From: Deinococcus arboris
GTDB taxonomy: Bacteria; Deinococcota; Deinococci; Deinococcales; Deinococcaceae
Reading direction: 5' to 3'
Length of the DNA: 55,069 nucleotides
Assembly (NCBI RefSeq): GCF_009755355.1
Contig: NZ_WQLB01000032.1
Location: 1-55,069, forward strand
Below the pieces are notes generated by a model that did not search any database, was not told where the DNA came from, and worked only from the letters and a program-made list of their open reading frames with translations. Positions 1 to 12,208 of this stretch are shown here, one piece after another. The position numbers and the translations under genes were made by a program. The first letter of the stretch is position 1. Every line of letters starts with the position of its first letter.

Positions 1-32
1 GGGGAGAGCCGCCCTTTTCCCTGCCTCTGCCT

Positions 33-917
33 TCAGCGCAGTTCCAGATCGTTCATGGCCTCAATCGCTTTCAGGGCGGCTGTATGGTCAGCGTCGGCGC
101 CCACCGTTCGGGCCGCGCCGCGCAGCAGGGCCGCCACCTGGGCGAGCACGGGCGCGCTGCCTCCGACTGCCTGCGTAAGTTCGCTGGCAATCCCCGCGTC
201 CTTGGCCAGCAGGCCCAGAGCAAAGGTGGCGGGAAACTCGCGGGTCAGCACCCGCTGCCCAATCAGGTTCTCGGTGGCGTTGCTGCGGCCACTGCTGGCG
301 TTAATCACGTCCAGGGCTGCGCCCAGCTGCACGCCTGCGCGGCCCAGGACCGCCAGCCCTTCACCCGCCGCCCACAGGTTGACGGCCAGCAGCGCGTTGT
401 TCACGGCCTTGACGGCAAACCCCGCCCCTGTGCCCCCCACATGCACCACCTTGCGGGCAAAGGCCAGAGCCGGCTGAACCTGCGCCAGCGTGGCCGCGTC
501 GCCGCCCACCATGACCGTCAGAGTGCCGGCCTGTGCGCCCACTGTGCCGCCGCTGACAGGGGCGTCGAGAAAAGGAATGCCCCGCGCGGCCAGCGTCTCC
601 TGCTGGCGCCGCGCGGCGTCTGGGTGGCCACTGGTACAGTCCACCCAGACGGTGCCGGGCCGCAGGTGCGGCAGCAGGGTCTGCATCACCTCGTCCACCT
701 CACTGCTGGTGGGCAGGCAGGTCAGCAGCAGGTCGGCCTGCGCGGTGTCGGTCAGGGCAACCGCCAAGCTGCCGTGCTGCTCGGCGTGGGCCTCGGCGCG
801 GCCGGGTGTGCGGTTCCACACCAGCGCCTGTCCGCCCTGTGCCTGTGCCTGCTGCGCCAGGTGCGCCGCCATCGGAAAGCCCATCGCGCCGAGTCCCAGA
901 AAAGCCGTTCGTATCAT
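33..917 (-). CDS. NAD(P)-dependent oxidoreductase, 3-hydroxyisobutyrate dehydrogenase family
   Basis: Predicted cytosolic beta-hydroxyacid dehydrogenase, 294 aa, a normal length for the family. The N-terminal Rossmann fold has the dinucleotide motif [13 protein letters not shown] (residues about 7-19). The substrate-loop signature [20 protein letters not shown] lies near 117-136, and [15 protein letters not shown] near 162-176 carries the catalytic lysine of KxxNN. The family oxidises 3-hydroxyisobutyrate, tartronate semialdehyde, D-threonine or related 3-hydroxy acids; the substrate cannot be read from sequence. The gene is monocistronic. A TAGCCT box (924-929, minus strand) lies 6 nt before the ATG, with an ATGACA -35-like box 16 bp further up, so the mRNA is probably leaderless. 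Confidence 0.88.
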   Translation of the reverse strand: MIRTAFLGLGAMGFPMAAHLAQQAQAQGGQALVWNRTPGRAEAHAEQHGSLAVALTDTAQADLLLTCLPTSSEVDEVMQTLLPHLRPGTVWVDCTSGHPDAARRQQETLAARGIPFLDAPVSGGTVGAQAGTLTVMVGGDAATLAQVQPALAFARKVVHVGGTGAGFAVKAVNNALLAVNLWAAGEGLAVLGRAGVQLGAALDVINASSGRSNATENLIGQRVLTREFPATFALGLLAKDAGIASELTQAVGGSAPVLAQVAALLRGAARTVGADADHTAALKAIEAMNDLELR

Positions 918-1238
918 GTCCGCAGGCTAAGGGATGGAGGGGGCGTGTCATCCGGGTGAACTGGACCAGCACCCGCCTGGGGCCAAATCCCTGGCAAGGG
1001 CTGCCGACGGTGCTCGCGCTACTAACGCCATGCTCGTTGGCTCGTTGTGACGCTGCCCGCCTAAGTAGTCGCTGTTCCCAGCGATAGGGTTGGCGACCAC
1101 CTGAAGCAACTCTGCGCTGTCGTCCGTTGGCGTGAGAGGGTCAGGTGGGGTACGCCACTCGCTTGAACGTGCCCGGCAAGTCACCCGTCACAGGGAAGCC
1201 CACTGCTCAGCCCTCTCTCCAGTGCCTAAAACCAGAAG
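918..1238. other. Gene-free stretch
   Basis: About 320 bp between the divergently placed 5' end of the HIBADH-like gene and the 3' end of the small membrane-protein gene. Apart from the promoter at 924-951 I see no recognisable gene, hairpin terminator or repeat. A 78-codon minus-strand frame at 948-1184 has no recognisable motif and I do not call it. Confidence 0.5.
924..951 (-). promoter_or_regulatory. Leaderless-type promoter of the HIBADH-like gene
   Basis: On the minus strand, ATGACA (946-951) is followed by a 16-bp spacer and TAGCCT (924-929). The ATG follows 6 nt later. Transcription would start at or within a base or two of the start codon. Confidence 0.5.
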
Positions 1239-1769
1239 TTACTTCTCAGGGTCTGGCGCCTTTGCCAGTACCAGTTCCCCTGCACCAAAGCGCTCACGCA
1301 GAAAGCGGCCCTGGGTCAGCAGGCGGTCGGCGGCCGCGTGGTCGCGGCGCAGGGCCTCGCGCACGCCGTCTTCCAGCAGGGTCAGCTGCTCGGCCAGCAG
1401 CACTTCAGCCGGCTGGCCCTGCTGGCGCAGCGTGGCCTGGGCTTCCGGGGTCAGGGCCAGGTAGGCGTGCAGGGTGTCGGGGAGGTAGCGCTCCTGCGTC
1501 TGCGTCAGCAGGTAGCGGCTGCGGGGGTCAGTCTCGCCAGCGGCCAGCGCGTCTCTGACACCGCACAGCAGCGCCCACGCGCGGGCACGCGCCGGCTCGG
1601 GCAGACGCAAGGCCAGCGTCTCGGGTCCGGGGAGAACAGCAGGTGGCGGCGCGGGCAGCGCATCTGGACGCCGTTCTGGCGGGAGGGCGCGCCCCCGTTT
1701 GGTCGTGTTGTCCACATACACGATGCCGATCACACCTGCAAAAATAACGATGAGCAGCAAGACCACCAT
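1239..1769 (-). CDS. Small membrane-anchored hypothetical protein
   Basis: 176 aa, family not recognised. One N-terminal hydrophobic segment (residues about 2-20, VVLLLIVIFAGVIGIVYVD) precedes a basic, proline-rich linker (RGRALPPERRPDALPAPPPA). The rest is mostly helical and Leu/Ala/Arg/Glu-rich (about 55-165), so the likely topology is single-span with a cytoplasmic domain. It begins only 4 nt after the stop of the SPFH gene, so the two are almost certainly co-transcribed. Small membrane partners next to SPFH scaffold genes recall NfeD-type pairings, but no NfeD/OB-fold signature is visible. A role in an SPFH membrane microdomain complex is inference from position only. Confidence 0.7.
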   Translation of the reverse strand: MVVLLLIVIFAGVIGIVYVDNTTKRGRALPPERRPDALPAPPPAVLPGPETLALRLPEPARARAWALLCGVRDALAAGETDPRSRYLLTQTQERYLPDTLHAYLALTPEAQATLRQQGQPAEVLLAEQLTLLEDGVREALRRDHAAADRLLTQGRFLRERFGAGELVLAKAPDPEK

Positions 1770-1773
1770 GCGT

Positions 1774-2700
1774 TCAGTTGCCGGTCTTGGGCTTGGTCAG
1801 GTTGGCCACGTCCAGCAGAAAGTTGCCGTCACTGGGCAGCATGACAGTCTGGATGCCGGGCGAGAGCTTCTCGGCGACTGTCAGCTGAATCAGCTGCGGG
1901 TTTTCGCGCAGCGCCCGGCCGCGCAGCGACAGCGCCTCAGCCTCGCCGCGCGCCTTGGCCACCGAAGCCTTGGCCGCGCCTTCGGCCTCCACCACCGCCC
2001 GCTGCGCGCTGATGTTGGCCTGTTGCAAACGGTTTTTTTCGACGGCTACCTGCTGCTCGGCCGTCTGCTTTTGCTCGATGGCCTTGGCCACGCTGTCGGG
2101 AATCCGCAGTTCGCGCAGCAGCACGCTGTCCAGCACGAGGTTATTGCGCTCGAACACCTGACGCAGCGCTGTAGTGATGCTCGCCTCCACCGCCTGCCGC
2201 TGCGTGCTGATCAGGTCGGCGGCGCTGAACTGCCCGATGGCGTCGCGCACCTTGCTGCGCACCTGGGGCCGAATGACCGTTTGCAGGTAGTTGCGTCCCA
2301 GTTCTTTGTGCAGGATGGCGGCCTTGGCGCGGTCAATCCGGAACTGCACGGTCACGTCCGCCGTGATGTCCAGGCCCTCCTGGCTGCGCGCCCGGATGGC
2401 GCCCTCGTCGCCGTCGTTGATGTTGTGGGCGAGCGTCACTTCCTGCAGTCGGGCGTCGTAGAGGTTCACGCGGTCCACAAACGGCATCAGCAAATGGATG
2501 CCTTCTTGCCGTACGCCCGACTTCACACCGCTGAAGGCGCTGAAGACCACGCCCACATACCCGGCTGGAATGACCTTGAGGCTCTGACTTAGCAGCAGCG
2601 CGGCGGCCACCACCCCGCCGATGGCCCACGCGGCCCGCCGGCCTGGCGGGCGCACCTGAAGCGGCCTGGTGGTGTTGCGGGTGGTCTGGCTGTCCGTCAT
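1774..2700 (-). CDS. SPFH/band 7 (prohibitin-like) membrane protein
   Basis: 308 aa. After a short basic cytoplasmic tail there is one membrane segment (about 28-44). Next come VIPAGYVGVVFSAFSGVK, the start of the SPFH domain, and a prohibitin-type core running to about residue 205. A charged Ala/Glu/Lys-rich coiled coil (VEKNRLQQANISAQ to ARGEAEALSLRG, about 195-262) is the usual oligomerisation helix. Family members form large ring or cage assemblies that regulate membrane proteases such as FtsH and organise lipid domains. It is the first gene of a two-gene unit with the small membrane protein at 1239-1769. A TAGCAT box ends 5 nt before the ATG. The specific client is not inferable. Confidence 0.88.
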   Translation of the reverse strand: MTDSQTTRNTTRPLQVRPPGRRAAWAIGGVVAAALLLSQSLKVIPAGYVGVVFSAFSGVKSGVRQEGIHLLMPFVDRVNLYDARLQEVTLAHNINDGDEGAIRARSQEGLDITADVTVQFRIDRAKAAILHKELGRNYLQTVIRPQVRSKVRDAIGQFSAADLISTQRQAVEASITTALRQVFERNNLVLDSVLLRELRIPDSVAKAIEQKQTAEQQVAVEKNRLQQANISAQRAVVEAEGAAKASVAKARGEAEALSLRGRALRENPQLIQLTVAEKLSPGIQTVMLPSDGNFLLDVANLTKPKTGN

Positions 2701-2739
2701 GCCTCATGCTACGCGCTGGCTTGGCGGGCGGTTCCCGGC

Positions 2740-3120
2740 TTACGCTTCCTCGACTTCGCGCAGGTACAGCCACTGTTCGCCGTCCTGCCGAAAGAGGCTG
2801 CGTTCCCGGAAGCTGTAGCGCTCGCCACCTTCCAGTTTCAGCTGCGCCGTAAAGTCCACCTCGTTTCCCTGGGCACTGTGGACCCGCAGGCCCACGTAGC
2901 GGGTGCCGCCCTGGAGGTTCAGGGTGTCTGGCCGGGTGTCGGGGTGCCAGGTGCGCAGCACATACGCGGCGTCGCCCAGCGCGTAGGCCGAGTACCGAGA
3001 GCGCATCAGGGCCTCGGGGCTGGGGGCCGGGGCGCCCGCGTGCAGCGGCGAGCAGCAGTGCGCGTAGCTGCGGCCCGACCCACAGGGGCATGACTTGAAG
3101 GGGGGATACGCCAGCGCCAT
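2740..3120 (-). CDS. YchJ-family SEC-C motif protein (UPF0225)
   Basis: 126 aa, typical for this family. A zinc-binding SEC-C motif CPCGSGRSYAHCC sits at residues about 12-24, where Cys, Cys, His and Cys are the expected metal ligands. It is followed by the conserved LMRSRYSAYALGDAAYVLRT region (about 38-57) and an NTF2-like beta-rich domain (RYVGLRVHSAQGNEVDFTA). YchJ-type proteins are widespread, and their molecular function is not established; a chaperone or Zn-dependent protein-binding role is a guess. A TAGGGT box (3127-3132, minus strand) ends 6 nt before the ATG, which supports this start. Confidence 0.85.
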   Translation of the reverse strand: MALAYPPFKSCPCGSGRSYAHCCSPLHAGAPAPSPEALMRSRYSAYALGDAAYVLRTWHPDTRPDTLNLQGGTRYVGLRVHSAQGNEVDFTAQLKLEGGERYSFRERSLFRQDGEQWLYLREVEEA

Positions 3121-3154
3121 GCGCCCACCCTAGAGCATCTGCCCCCCGCCGGCA

Positions 3155-3472
3155 TCAGCCCAGAATCAAGGTGCCGCCTTCTTCGGTGGCCACGCACACC
3201 GCTGCCCGGAGGTCGGCTGCTCCTTCCTGAAGCCGCTGCGAGCGGGCTGGATCATGCAGCTCGTCTCGCCACTGCCCCGGCAGGTCACGGCGCAGCCACT
3301 CGGCTTCAACGGCGTCAACCTCGCTGAGCAGCTGGGCCAGGTCGGCTGGGCGGCTGAGCTTCAGCCCACTGGCGTAAGCCCCCGAAAGCAGCGGCAGCCC
3401 CAGGTCAGCGGCGGCCGAGGCATAAAAGTCCCCGAAAAGACTGTCAGAAGCGATGGGGGCCTCAAAATGCAT
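3155..3472 (-). CDS. Hypothetical protein, about 105 aa
   Basis: Not recognised. I start it at the ATG giving MHFEAPIASDSLFGDFYAS because the region upstream in frame (to 3598) is basic, proline-rich and low in complexity, unlike a conserved domain. From that start the protein is acidic and helical with no membrane segment or signal peptide. The clearest structural element is an amphipathic stretch, LAQLLSEVDAVEAEWLRRDL. No good Shine-Dalgarno or TANNNT box precedes this start, so the true N-terminus is uncertain, and an earlier ATG giving MSFAVSVQ is possible. It lies between YchJ and, divergently, the SPOUT methyltransferase. Confidence 0.55.
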   Translation of the reverse strand: MHFEAPIASDSLFGDFYASAAADLGLPLLSGAYASGLKLSRPADLAQLLSEVDAVEAEWLRRDLPGQWRDELHDPARSQRLQEGAADLRAAVCVATEEGGTLILG

Positions 3473-3609
3473 CAGCGTTTCTGAGCCGGACGCCTGTTCT
3501 GCGTTCTGGGGGTTCCCTTTCCGGGGCGGGCGAACGCTCTGGACAGAGACAGCAAAGCTCATAACGGGCGCCCGGCAGAGGAGAACATCACCCGGCATAA
3601 TGACAGGTC

Positions 3610-4422
3610 ATGAGTGTGCCGGAAGCCATCACCTCCCTGCAAAATCCGCAGGTCAAGCGGCTCGTGCGCCTGCGCGAGCGCCGCGAACGCGAGCGGGACG
3701 GCGTTCTGCTCATTGAGGGTGCCCGCGAACTGTCCCGCGCCCTGCAGGCCGGCCTGCAACCCGAAACCGTCTACCTGTGCCCGGCCCTGTACAGCCCCGA
3801 CGCCGCTGGCCTGGCCCCGTCACTGCCGGGTGCGACGGGGCTAAGCCGCGCCGCCTTTGAAAAGGTCAGTGGCCGCGAGCATCCCGACGGCGTGCTGGCG
3901 GTGGTGGCTGCGCCGCGACCTACGCTGCCTGAACCCGGCCCCGACGCCGTGGTGGTGGTGCTGCACGGCCTGGAAAAACCCGGCAACGTGGGCGCCATTC
4001 TGCGCAGTGCCGACGCCGCCGGCGCCCAGAGTGTGCTGGTGCTGGGGCGCGGCGCTGACCCCTACGGCCCCAATGTCATCCGGGCCTCTCAGGGCAGCGT
4101 GTTTACCCTGCCGGTGGCCGCGCTGCCCGAGGACGAGGCGCTCGCGTGGCTGCGTGAACGCGGCTTTACGACCTTCGCCTGCACCCCTGACGCCCCGCGC
4201 AGCTACTGGGACGCGCCCCTGACCGGCCGGGTGGCGCTGCTGCTGGGCACCGAACACGAGGGCCTGCCCCCCCACTGGCGCGCGGCTGACCAGGCCATCG
4301 GGATTCCCATGCACGGGGCGCGGGGCGCCGATTCCCTGAACGTGGCCACCGCCGCCGCGCTGGTGCTGTACGAATGTGCCCGGCAGCGCCGCGCCGCGCC
4401 GACCGGACCGGCAGCGTCATGA
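3610..4422 (+). CDS. TrmH/SpoU-family (SPOUT) RNA 2'-O-methyltransferase
   Basis: 270 aa. The N-terminal SpoU substrate-binding domain (about 8-90; [32 protein letters not shown]) is followed by a SPOUT catalytic domain. That domain has motif 1 [20 protein letters not shown] (about 117-136, with the key Asn and Arg), motif 2 [11 protein letters not shown] (about 212-222) and motif 3 [20 protein letters not shown] (about 235-254). These form the trefoil-knot AdoMet site. The family methylates ribose 2'-OH of rRNA or tRNA; RlmB-like 23S rRNA modification is likeliest, but the exact nucleotide cannot be told. A CATAAT box lies 8 nt before the ATG. The stop overlaps the next ATG by 4 nt, so the two genes are translationally coupled. 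Confidence 0.88.
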   Translation: MSVPEAITSLQNPQVKRLVRLRERRERERDGVLLIEGARELSRALQAGLQPETVYLCPALYSPDAAGLAPSLPGATGLSRAAFEKVSGREHPDGVLAVVAAPRPTLPEPGPDAVVVVLHGLEKPGNVGAILRSADAAGAQSVLVLGRGADPYGPNVIRASQGSVFTLPVAALPEDEALAWLRERGFTTFACTPDAPRSYWDAPLTGRVALLLGTEHEGLPPHWRAADQAIGIPMHGARGADSLNVATAAALVLYECARQRRAAPTGPAAS

Positions 4423-5561
4423 GCGCCGACCCCTACCGCGACTGGCTCAAAGCCCGCCTGAGCGTCGAACTGGGCGTGCGGGAAGCCGAGCAGGCCGTGC
4501 AGGGCGCCATTCAGCGCCGGGGCTGGCCCGCGCTTAGGGCACTGGGCCCCCGCGATGTGGTGGCCGTCTTGCAGGACGTCTACACCCTGATGCGTGATGA
4601 GTACGGCGACGCCCGCGCCGACAAATGGCTGGAAGGCACCACGCTGGACCTGGCCCGCTTCGCCGAAACCATGCCGGTGCCGGCCCAGCCCACGCCTGGC
4701 CCGATTGCGCCCGCCCCCAGGGCGGTCAAGTGGGGCCGCCGCGCCCACGACCTGCCGCTGCTGCTGGCCCGGTCCCACGCCGAGATTGCCGGGCGCAGTC
4801 TGGCCGCCATTCGCCAGAACCCTGATCTGCGCGCCCTGGAACGCGCCGCTGAGTGGGACTGCCAGGCCACGCAGGCCGAGGTCCGGCGCTGGGAAACCGA
4901 GGAAATGCTGAGCAAGCTGCGCGCCGACCACGCCCGCCTGGAGGTGGCCGATCAGGTGGCCGCCGCCGCCGCCCAGAGTGAGCTGCTGGGCCTGAACGTG
5001 GCCGAGCTGGAAGAGGCGGCTCAGGCCGGGCAGCCCGTGGCCGGTCAACTGGCCCATACCCGCCTGATGGCCGGGCAGACCGCCGCCTTTCTGGAAGCCT
5101 TCACGCCTCTGATTGACCTGAACGACGCCGATACGCCTCTGACCATGCTCAGCGTGGACCTGAACACAGCCCGCTTCTCGCTGGGGGTGCCCCTGCACCC
5201 AAATGTGCTGCGCGCCCGCCACGCCCTGAATTACGCCCAGTGGCAGGCCGGCGACGCCAGCGAGAACGCCCCCCAGGTGGTTCAGGCCGGGCGGGCGCTG
5301 CACGCTGCGCAGCAGGAAGCCCAGGCTCAGCTGGACGGCACCCTGGGCGCCGCCCGCGCCCATCAGGCCGCGCTGCGGGACCTGGCCGCTCAGGTGGAAG
5401 CTCTGGAACGCCGCGCCCTACAGCTGTCTCAGCTGGGCAGCGACGCCCTCAGTCTGGCCCGCGTGCGCCTAGAATGGCGTCAGGTCCGCACCGCCGCCCG
5501 CGTGCAGGCCCACCGCCTGGAAGAAGCCCTGCGGCTCCTTGAAGCGCTGGTCAGCGAGTAG
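4419..5561 (+). CDS. Uncharacterised helical/coiled-coil protein
   Basis: 380 aa from the ATG that overlaps the stop of the methyltransferase gene (ATGA). I prefer this start to upstream in-frame codons because of the coupling. No family is recognised. It has an N-terminal helical domain (about 1-75), a proline-rich linker ([16 protein letters not shown], about 88-103) and then long Ala/Leu/Glu/Gln-rich helices to the C-terminus. The segment [20 protein letters not shown] and the terminal run from [18 protein letters not shown] onward have heptad character. There is no signal peptide or membrane segment. Coupling to an RNA methyltransferase suggests co-expression, not necessarily joint function. 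Confidence 0.75.
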   Translation: MSADPYRDWLKARLSVELGVREAEQAVQGAIQRRGWPALRALGPRDVVAVLQDVYTLMRDEYGDARADKWLEGTTLDLARFAETMPVPAQPTPGPIAPAPRAVKWGRRAHDLPLLLARSHAEIAGRSLAAIRQNPDLRALERAAEWDCQATQAEVRRWETEEMLSKLRADHARLEVADQVAAAAAQSELLGLNVAELEEAAQAGQPVAGQLAHTRLMAGQTAAFLEAFTPLIDLNDADTPLTMLSVDLNTARFSLGVPLHPNVLRARHALNYAQWQAGDASENAPQVVQAGRALHAAQQEAQAQLDGTLGAARAHQAALRDLAAQVEALERRALQLSQLGSDALSLARVRLEWRQVRTAARVQAHRLEEALRLLEALVSE

Positions 5562-5579
5562 GGGACCTCTCCCCAGGCA

Positions 5580-6053
5580 CTAGGCCGAGCGCTGCTTGGC
5601 CAGCGGCCCCTGTGGCCCCGGCACCCGCACAATCGTGACCATATAGCGCCCCAACGCCTGAATAGCGGCGTAAAAGCGGCTGAATTCCACGGGCTTGACC
5701 ACATAGCTGGCCGCAAAGGCTTCATAGGAGCGCAGGATGTCTTCTTCGGCTTCACTGGTGGTCAGCATGATGACGGGAATGGTCATCAGGGCGGGGTCGC
5801 GCTTGATTTCCCTCAGCGTTTCCAGGCCGTTCATGCGGGGCATATTGATGTCGAGCAGAATCACGTCGGGGCGGGGCATGTTGCCGGGCGTCCGCAGCCT
5901 TTCAAGCGCCTCGACACCGTCGCGGGCGACATGCAGTTCATTGGTGATGCCCGCCTCGGCAAACGCTTCCTGGGTCAGCAGGATATCGGGTTCGCTGTCT
6001 TCTACCAGCAGAATCTGAATGGCAGTGGAGCGGGTGGGGTCGGCATGCGTCAT
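5580..6053 (-). CDS. Single-domain response regulator (CheY/Rcp1-like)
   Basis: 157 aa, one receiver domain and no output domain. ILLVEDSEPDILLTQEAF holds the acidic pair, VILLDINMPRMNGLETLREI the phospho-acceptor Asp, MLTTS the switch Thr, and YVVKPVEF the conserved Lys. The LLVEDSEPD...LLDINMPRMNG pattern and the short C-terminal helix with RYMVTIVRVP resemble Rcp1-type regulators, which often pair with phytochrome-like or other hybrid kinases. I start at MTHADPTRS because an AAGGA ribosome-binding site lies just upstream and the longer frame is an Arg-rich artefact. No kinase gene is adjacent, so it is an orphan within this window. Confidence 0.88.
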   Translation of the reverse strand: MTHADPTRSTAIQILLVEDSEPDILLTQEAFAEAGITNELHVARDGVEALERLRTPGNMPRPDVILLDINMPRMNGLETLREIKRDPALMTIPVIMLTTSEAEEDILRSYEAFAASYVVKPVEFSRFYAAIQALGRYMVTIVRVPGPQGPLAKQRSA

Positions 6054-6236
6054 GGGAATCCTTGTCTGGGTGAGCTGAAACAAAGATTGCCCCCCTCTGA
6101 ACGGTAGTGTGGCAGCCCCGCCTGAGCGCTGCCCCCGGCTGAGCTTTAGGGTCTCAGGACGTGCCCTTGAGGCACCCTTGAGACCTGCGTCAGGCTGGCG
6201 CCGCCTGGCAGCAGGCCGCCTGTTACCCTGGGTCCC

Positions 6237-6662
6237 ATGAACGTGCTGCAATTCTCACTGCTGGGCGGCGCGGCTTTCGCATCGGCGGCCGATCTGCTAG
6301 CGGGTCTGACCTTTGCCGAAGCGACCCGCCCAGTACCGGGCGTTCCCTATACCCTGGCCGAGGTGCTGAGTCACCTCAGCATCACCCAGCGCGCCAGCCT
6401 CGACCTGGCGTCCGGGCGCGCCCAGGCGTGGCCCGAGAACCTGGCGGTCTGGCCCGACACCCCGCCCACCGAAGCCGAATTTGGTGCCCTGCTGGCCGAA
6501 CTCCACGCTGGCCTGGCCGAAGCGCAGGTGCTGGCCGGAGACCCATCCAGCCGCGCCCGCGACGTGCTAACTGACCTGGCGGTTCACAGCGCCTACCACT
6601 GGGGTCAGGTGGCCCTGCTGCGCCGCCTGCAAGGCACCTGGCCAGCAGTGGACCAGACGTAA
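6237..6662 (+). CDS. DinB/YfiT-like four-helix protein
   Basis: 141 aa. The pattern fits the DinB superfamily: LSHLSITQRAS near residue 43-53 supplies a first His, and DLAVHSAYHWGQVALLRRL near 110-128 has the paired His (HxxxH) of the divalent-metal site. Family members include stress-induced DinB-like proteins and thiol S-transferases, including bacillithiol transferases. With bshA elsewhere in the window a thiol role is possible, but this is inference. Deinococcus genomes typically carry expanded DinB-like families. A TACCCT box (6224-6229) ends 7 nt before the ATG, which indicates a leaderless transcript and fixes the start. Confidence 0.75.
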   Translation: MNVLQFSLLGGAAFASAADLLAGLTFAEATRPVPGVPYTLAEVLSHLSITQRASLDLASGRAQAWPENLAVWPDTPPTEAEFGALLAELHAGLAEAQVLAGDPSSRARDVLTDLAVHSAYHWGQVALLRRLQGTWPAVDQT

Positions 6663-6782
6663 AGTGACAGCTGAATCTTAGCCTGTCGCCATCCGGCCTC
6701 TCACCTGGCCTGTGAGAAGAACAGTCTCGCGCTCCTTCTTGACGGACCGCACCCAGAACAAACGTCTGTTAGCCTGCGGCCC

Positions 6783-7625
6783 ATGACTTGGCATCAGCAG
6801 CGGCAGATCGGTGACGTGACCGTCCATTCCCTCACCGACGGGCAATTCCGATTGGACGGCGGCGCCATGTTCGGCAGCGTCCCCAAGACCCTCTGGGAGC
6901 GCGTAGCCCCGGCCGACGACCTCAACCGCATTCGGCTGCGCACCAATCCCCTGCTGATTCGCCTAAACGGCGAGAACATTCTGGTCGAGACCGGTTTCTG
7001 GGACCAGGGCGGCGAGAAGTTTGAAGCCATATACGGCCTGGAACGCGACGAGACGGTCTTTCGTGGTCTGGACGCCCTGGGCCTGCGCCCAGAGGACATT
7101 CACCTCGTTATCAACACCCACCTGCACTTTGACCACGCCGGGCGCAACGTGACCCTGACGGGCGACCCCACCTTTCCGAACGCCCGCTACGTGGTGCAGC
7201 GCCAGGAACTGCACGACGCCCGCCACACCCACGAACGCAACCGCGCCAGTTATCTGGCGGCCTACATCGAGCCCATAGCTGACGCGGGCCTCTTTGACGT
7301 GGTGGACGGTGAACACGAGCTGCGCCCCGGCCTGAGCGTGCTGCCCCTGCCGGGCCACAACCTGGGCCAGCAGGGCGTGGTGCTGCGGGCTGGCGGGCAG
7401 ACCCTGGTGTATGTGGCGGACTTGATTGCCACCCTGGCGCACGCCCCCACCGCGTACATCATGGGTTACGACCTCTATCCGGTAACCACACTAGAGACCC
7501 GCAAGCAGTACCTGGGTCAGTGGTTCGAGGAAGGCGCAGTGATCTGCACGCCGCACGACCCCGACGTGGCCTTTGCGCAGTTGCAGGCCAACCCGAAAGG
7601 CGGCTTTGTGCTCAAAGGCCTGTAG
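6783..7625 (+). CDS. MBL-fold metallo-hydrolase (lactonase/glyoxalase II type)
   Basis: 280 aa. The zinc-binding motif HLHFDHAG occurs near residues 115-122. Further ligands are expected in LPLPGHNLGQQGVVL (His, about 189), VYVADL (Asp, about 209) and CTPHDPDVAF (His, about 258). The overall arrangement, with ENILVETGFWDQGG near the N-terminus, resembles AHL-lactonase-like and AttM-like hydrolases; the substrate is not determined. There is no signal peptide, so it is cytosolic. A TAGCCT box (6770-6775) ends exactly 7 nt before the ATG, consistent with a leaderless mRNA. It converges with argC across a hairpin. Confidence 0.85.
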   Translation: MTWHQQRQIGDVTVHSLTDGQFRLDGGAMFGSVPKTLWERVAPADDLNRIRLRTNPLLIRLNGENILVETGFWDQGGEKFEAIYGLERDETVFRGLDALGLRPEDIHLVINTHLHFDHAGRNVTLTGDPTFPNARYVVQRQELHDARHTHERNRASYLAAYIEPIADAGLFDVVDGEHELRPGLSVLPLPGHNLGQQGVVLRAGGQTLVYVADLIATLAHAPTAYIMGYDLYPVTTLETRKQYLGQWFEEGAVICTPHDPDVAFAQLQANPKGGFVLKGL

Positions 7626-7638
7626 GCCGTGGGGTGCC

Positions 7639-7668
7639 GGGTGGAGGAGCGGGTAAGTTCCTCCACCC
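7639..7668. terminator. Hairpin between convergent MBL and argC genes
   Basis: A perfect 10-bp inverted repeat, GGGTGGAGGA and TCCTCCACCC, flanks a 10-nt loop. No T-run follows on either strand, so if it terminates transcription it would serve both convergent genes and may need Rho. Confidence 0.5.
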
Positions 7669-7678
7669 TCCCATCTGC

Positions 7679-8761
<1,083 letters not shown>

Positions 8762-8807
8762 TTATTCATTTGCAAATAACGTGGCTCAATTTATTGCCAA
8801 ACGCAAA

Positions 8808-8832
8808 CACCCCTACCGGTCAGGCAGGGGTG
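8808..8832 (-). terminator. Probable terminator of secDF
   Basis: On the minus strand a CACCCCT...AGGGGTG stem (7 bp, 11-nt loop) lies 19 bp after the secDF stop and is followed by a broken T tract (GTTTGCGTTT). Confidence 0.55.
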
Positions 8833-8850
8833 CGGGGAAGCGGGTTCCGG

Positions 8851-11148
<2,298 letters not shown>

Positions 11149-11247
11149 AGAAAAGCTCCGTGGAAAGAAAGGGGGCGAGGGGTCAAGGTAGGCGGCGGGC
11201 CGTCTAGAGGGCCGCGTTGCCCGACCGGGCGGCTGAGCGGCCTGCTC

Positions 11248-11595
11248 TCAGCCGCCGTCGGTTTGCCGCCGCCCCAGCAGACTCAGGGAAGGGCGGGGCG
11301 TCGGCTCGGTCCACCTGGGCTGAACCGCCACAGCGCCGTGGTGGAGGCGCGGCAGCCAGATGGGTTCGGGCGGTGTCCCCGGCACCAAAGGTACAGGAGA
11401 CGCTGGGGCGGCGGGCGGGCGCAGTTCGGGCAGGGCCGGCGTCAGGCGCCCGGCAGCGGCGGTCTCGGGGCCGGGGCTGGGCAGGCTGGGGGCAGTGCCC
11501 AGCAGCACGGCCAGCAGCGACACCAGTGTCACCAGGCCAGGCCACGCGGTCAGCCCACGCTGCCACGCCCCTGACCACCACGCCCGGTCTCGCAA
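11248..11595 (-). CDS. Small single-span membrane protein, hypothetical
   Basis: 115 aa, no family recognised. One hydrophobic segment, GLVTLVSLLAVLLGTAPSL (about 20-38), follows a basic/Trp-rich N-terminus (MRDRAWWSGAWQRG). The remainder is Pro/Ala-rich and probably extracytoplasmic and disordered. The start is a TTG. A TAGACT box (11604-11609, minus) lies 8 nt upstream, at the spacing seen for leaderless genes here, which is the main reason for preferring this frame over the two overlapping ones. It precedes secDF in the same direction with about 100 bp between them. It could be a non-coding GC-rich frame. Confidence 0.45.
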   Translation of the reverse strand: MRDRAWWSGAWQRGLTAWPGLVTLVSLLAVLLGTAPSLPSPGPETAAAGRLTPALPELRPPAAPASPVPLVPGTPPEPIWLPRLHHGAVAVQPRWTEPTPRPSLSLLGRRQTDGG

Positions 11596-11695
11596 AGCGG
11601 TGCAGTCTAGCGCACCGGCTTTAGCCGCGACTTAACACCCTGGCCCCACACTGCGCGCGTGGTGAAGCACTCGCACGCCACCTAGGAGCGTACCC

Positions 11696-12208
11696 ATGAA
11701 AAGACTGCCCCTCATTGCCCTGGCCGCCCTGCCCCTGACCCTCGGTCTCGTCCTGGCCCAGCAAACGGCCAGCTCGGCCCAGACGGCCCAGCGGACCCAA
11801 CCGGCCCAGTCGGGGCCGCGCACACCCGGCGCCCAGCCCCAGCCTGCTCCCCGCCCCCAGGGCGCCGCTCCCCAGAACACGGACACCAACTACGCCGACG
11901 TGTTCCTGCAAAAGCTGGCGGCGCAGCTGGGCACCACCGCCGCCAAACTCAAGGCCGCTGCCGTGACCGCTGGCGGCGCCACCCTGGACCAGGCCGTGAA
12001 AGCGGGCGACCTTCCCAGTGACCGCGCCGCCGAGATCAAAGGGCGCCTCCAGACCAGTCCCTTCTCGCTTGGTGGACACGGCTTCGGTGGGCTTGGCGGC
12101 CCCGGCATGCGCGGTGACCACAACCACCGTGGCCCCGGCGGCCCGCGCGGCGAAGCGCCGGAGGGCCAGGCCGCACCGGCTGACGAATCGGCCGCCAGCG
12201 GCACCTGA
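11696..12208 (+). CDS. Secreted hypothetical protein with Gly/His-rich tail
   Basis: 170 aa. A clear signal peptide (MKRLPLIALAALPLTLGLVLA, cleavage after about residue 21) is followed by a Gln/Ala/Pro-rich linker (about 22-60). A small helical domain follows (NYADVFLQKLAAQLGTT, then the segment from AAKLKAAAVT to AVKAGDLP, about 63-115). The tail is glycine-rich with His and Asp (HGFGGLGGPGMRGDHNHRGP, about 125-145). The helical part resembles short repeats seen in other secreted Deinococcus proteins, but I cannot name a family. The ribosome-binding site is AGGAG. The stop codon lies inside the left inverted repeat of the small element at 12205-12313. Confidence 0.75.
   Translation: MKRLPLIALAALPLTLGLVLAQQTASSAQTAQRTQPAQSGPRTPGAQPQPAPRPQGAAPQNTDTNYADVFLQKLAAQLGTTAAKLKAAAVTAGGATLDQAVKAGDLPSDRAAEIKGRLQTSPFSLGGHGFGGLGGPGMRGDHNHRGPGGPRGEAPEGQAAPADESAASGT

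Noticed and set aside
948..1184. 78-aa minus-strand ORF
   Set aside because: No motif, no promoter or ribosome-binding signal, unusual composition; not enough to call a gene.
6739..6775. TTGAC boxes 24-25 bp before leaderless -10 boxes (MBL, pdxS, uvrC)
   Set aside because: The spacing is far from 16-18 bp; three loose cases in GC-rich DNA may be chance, so I did not call them -35 elements.
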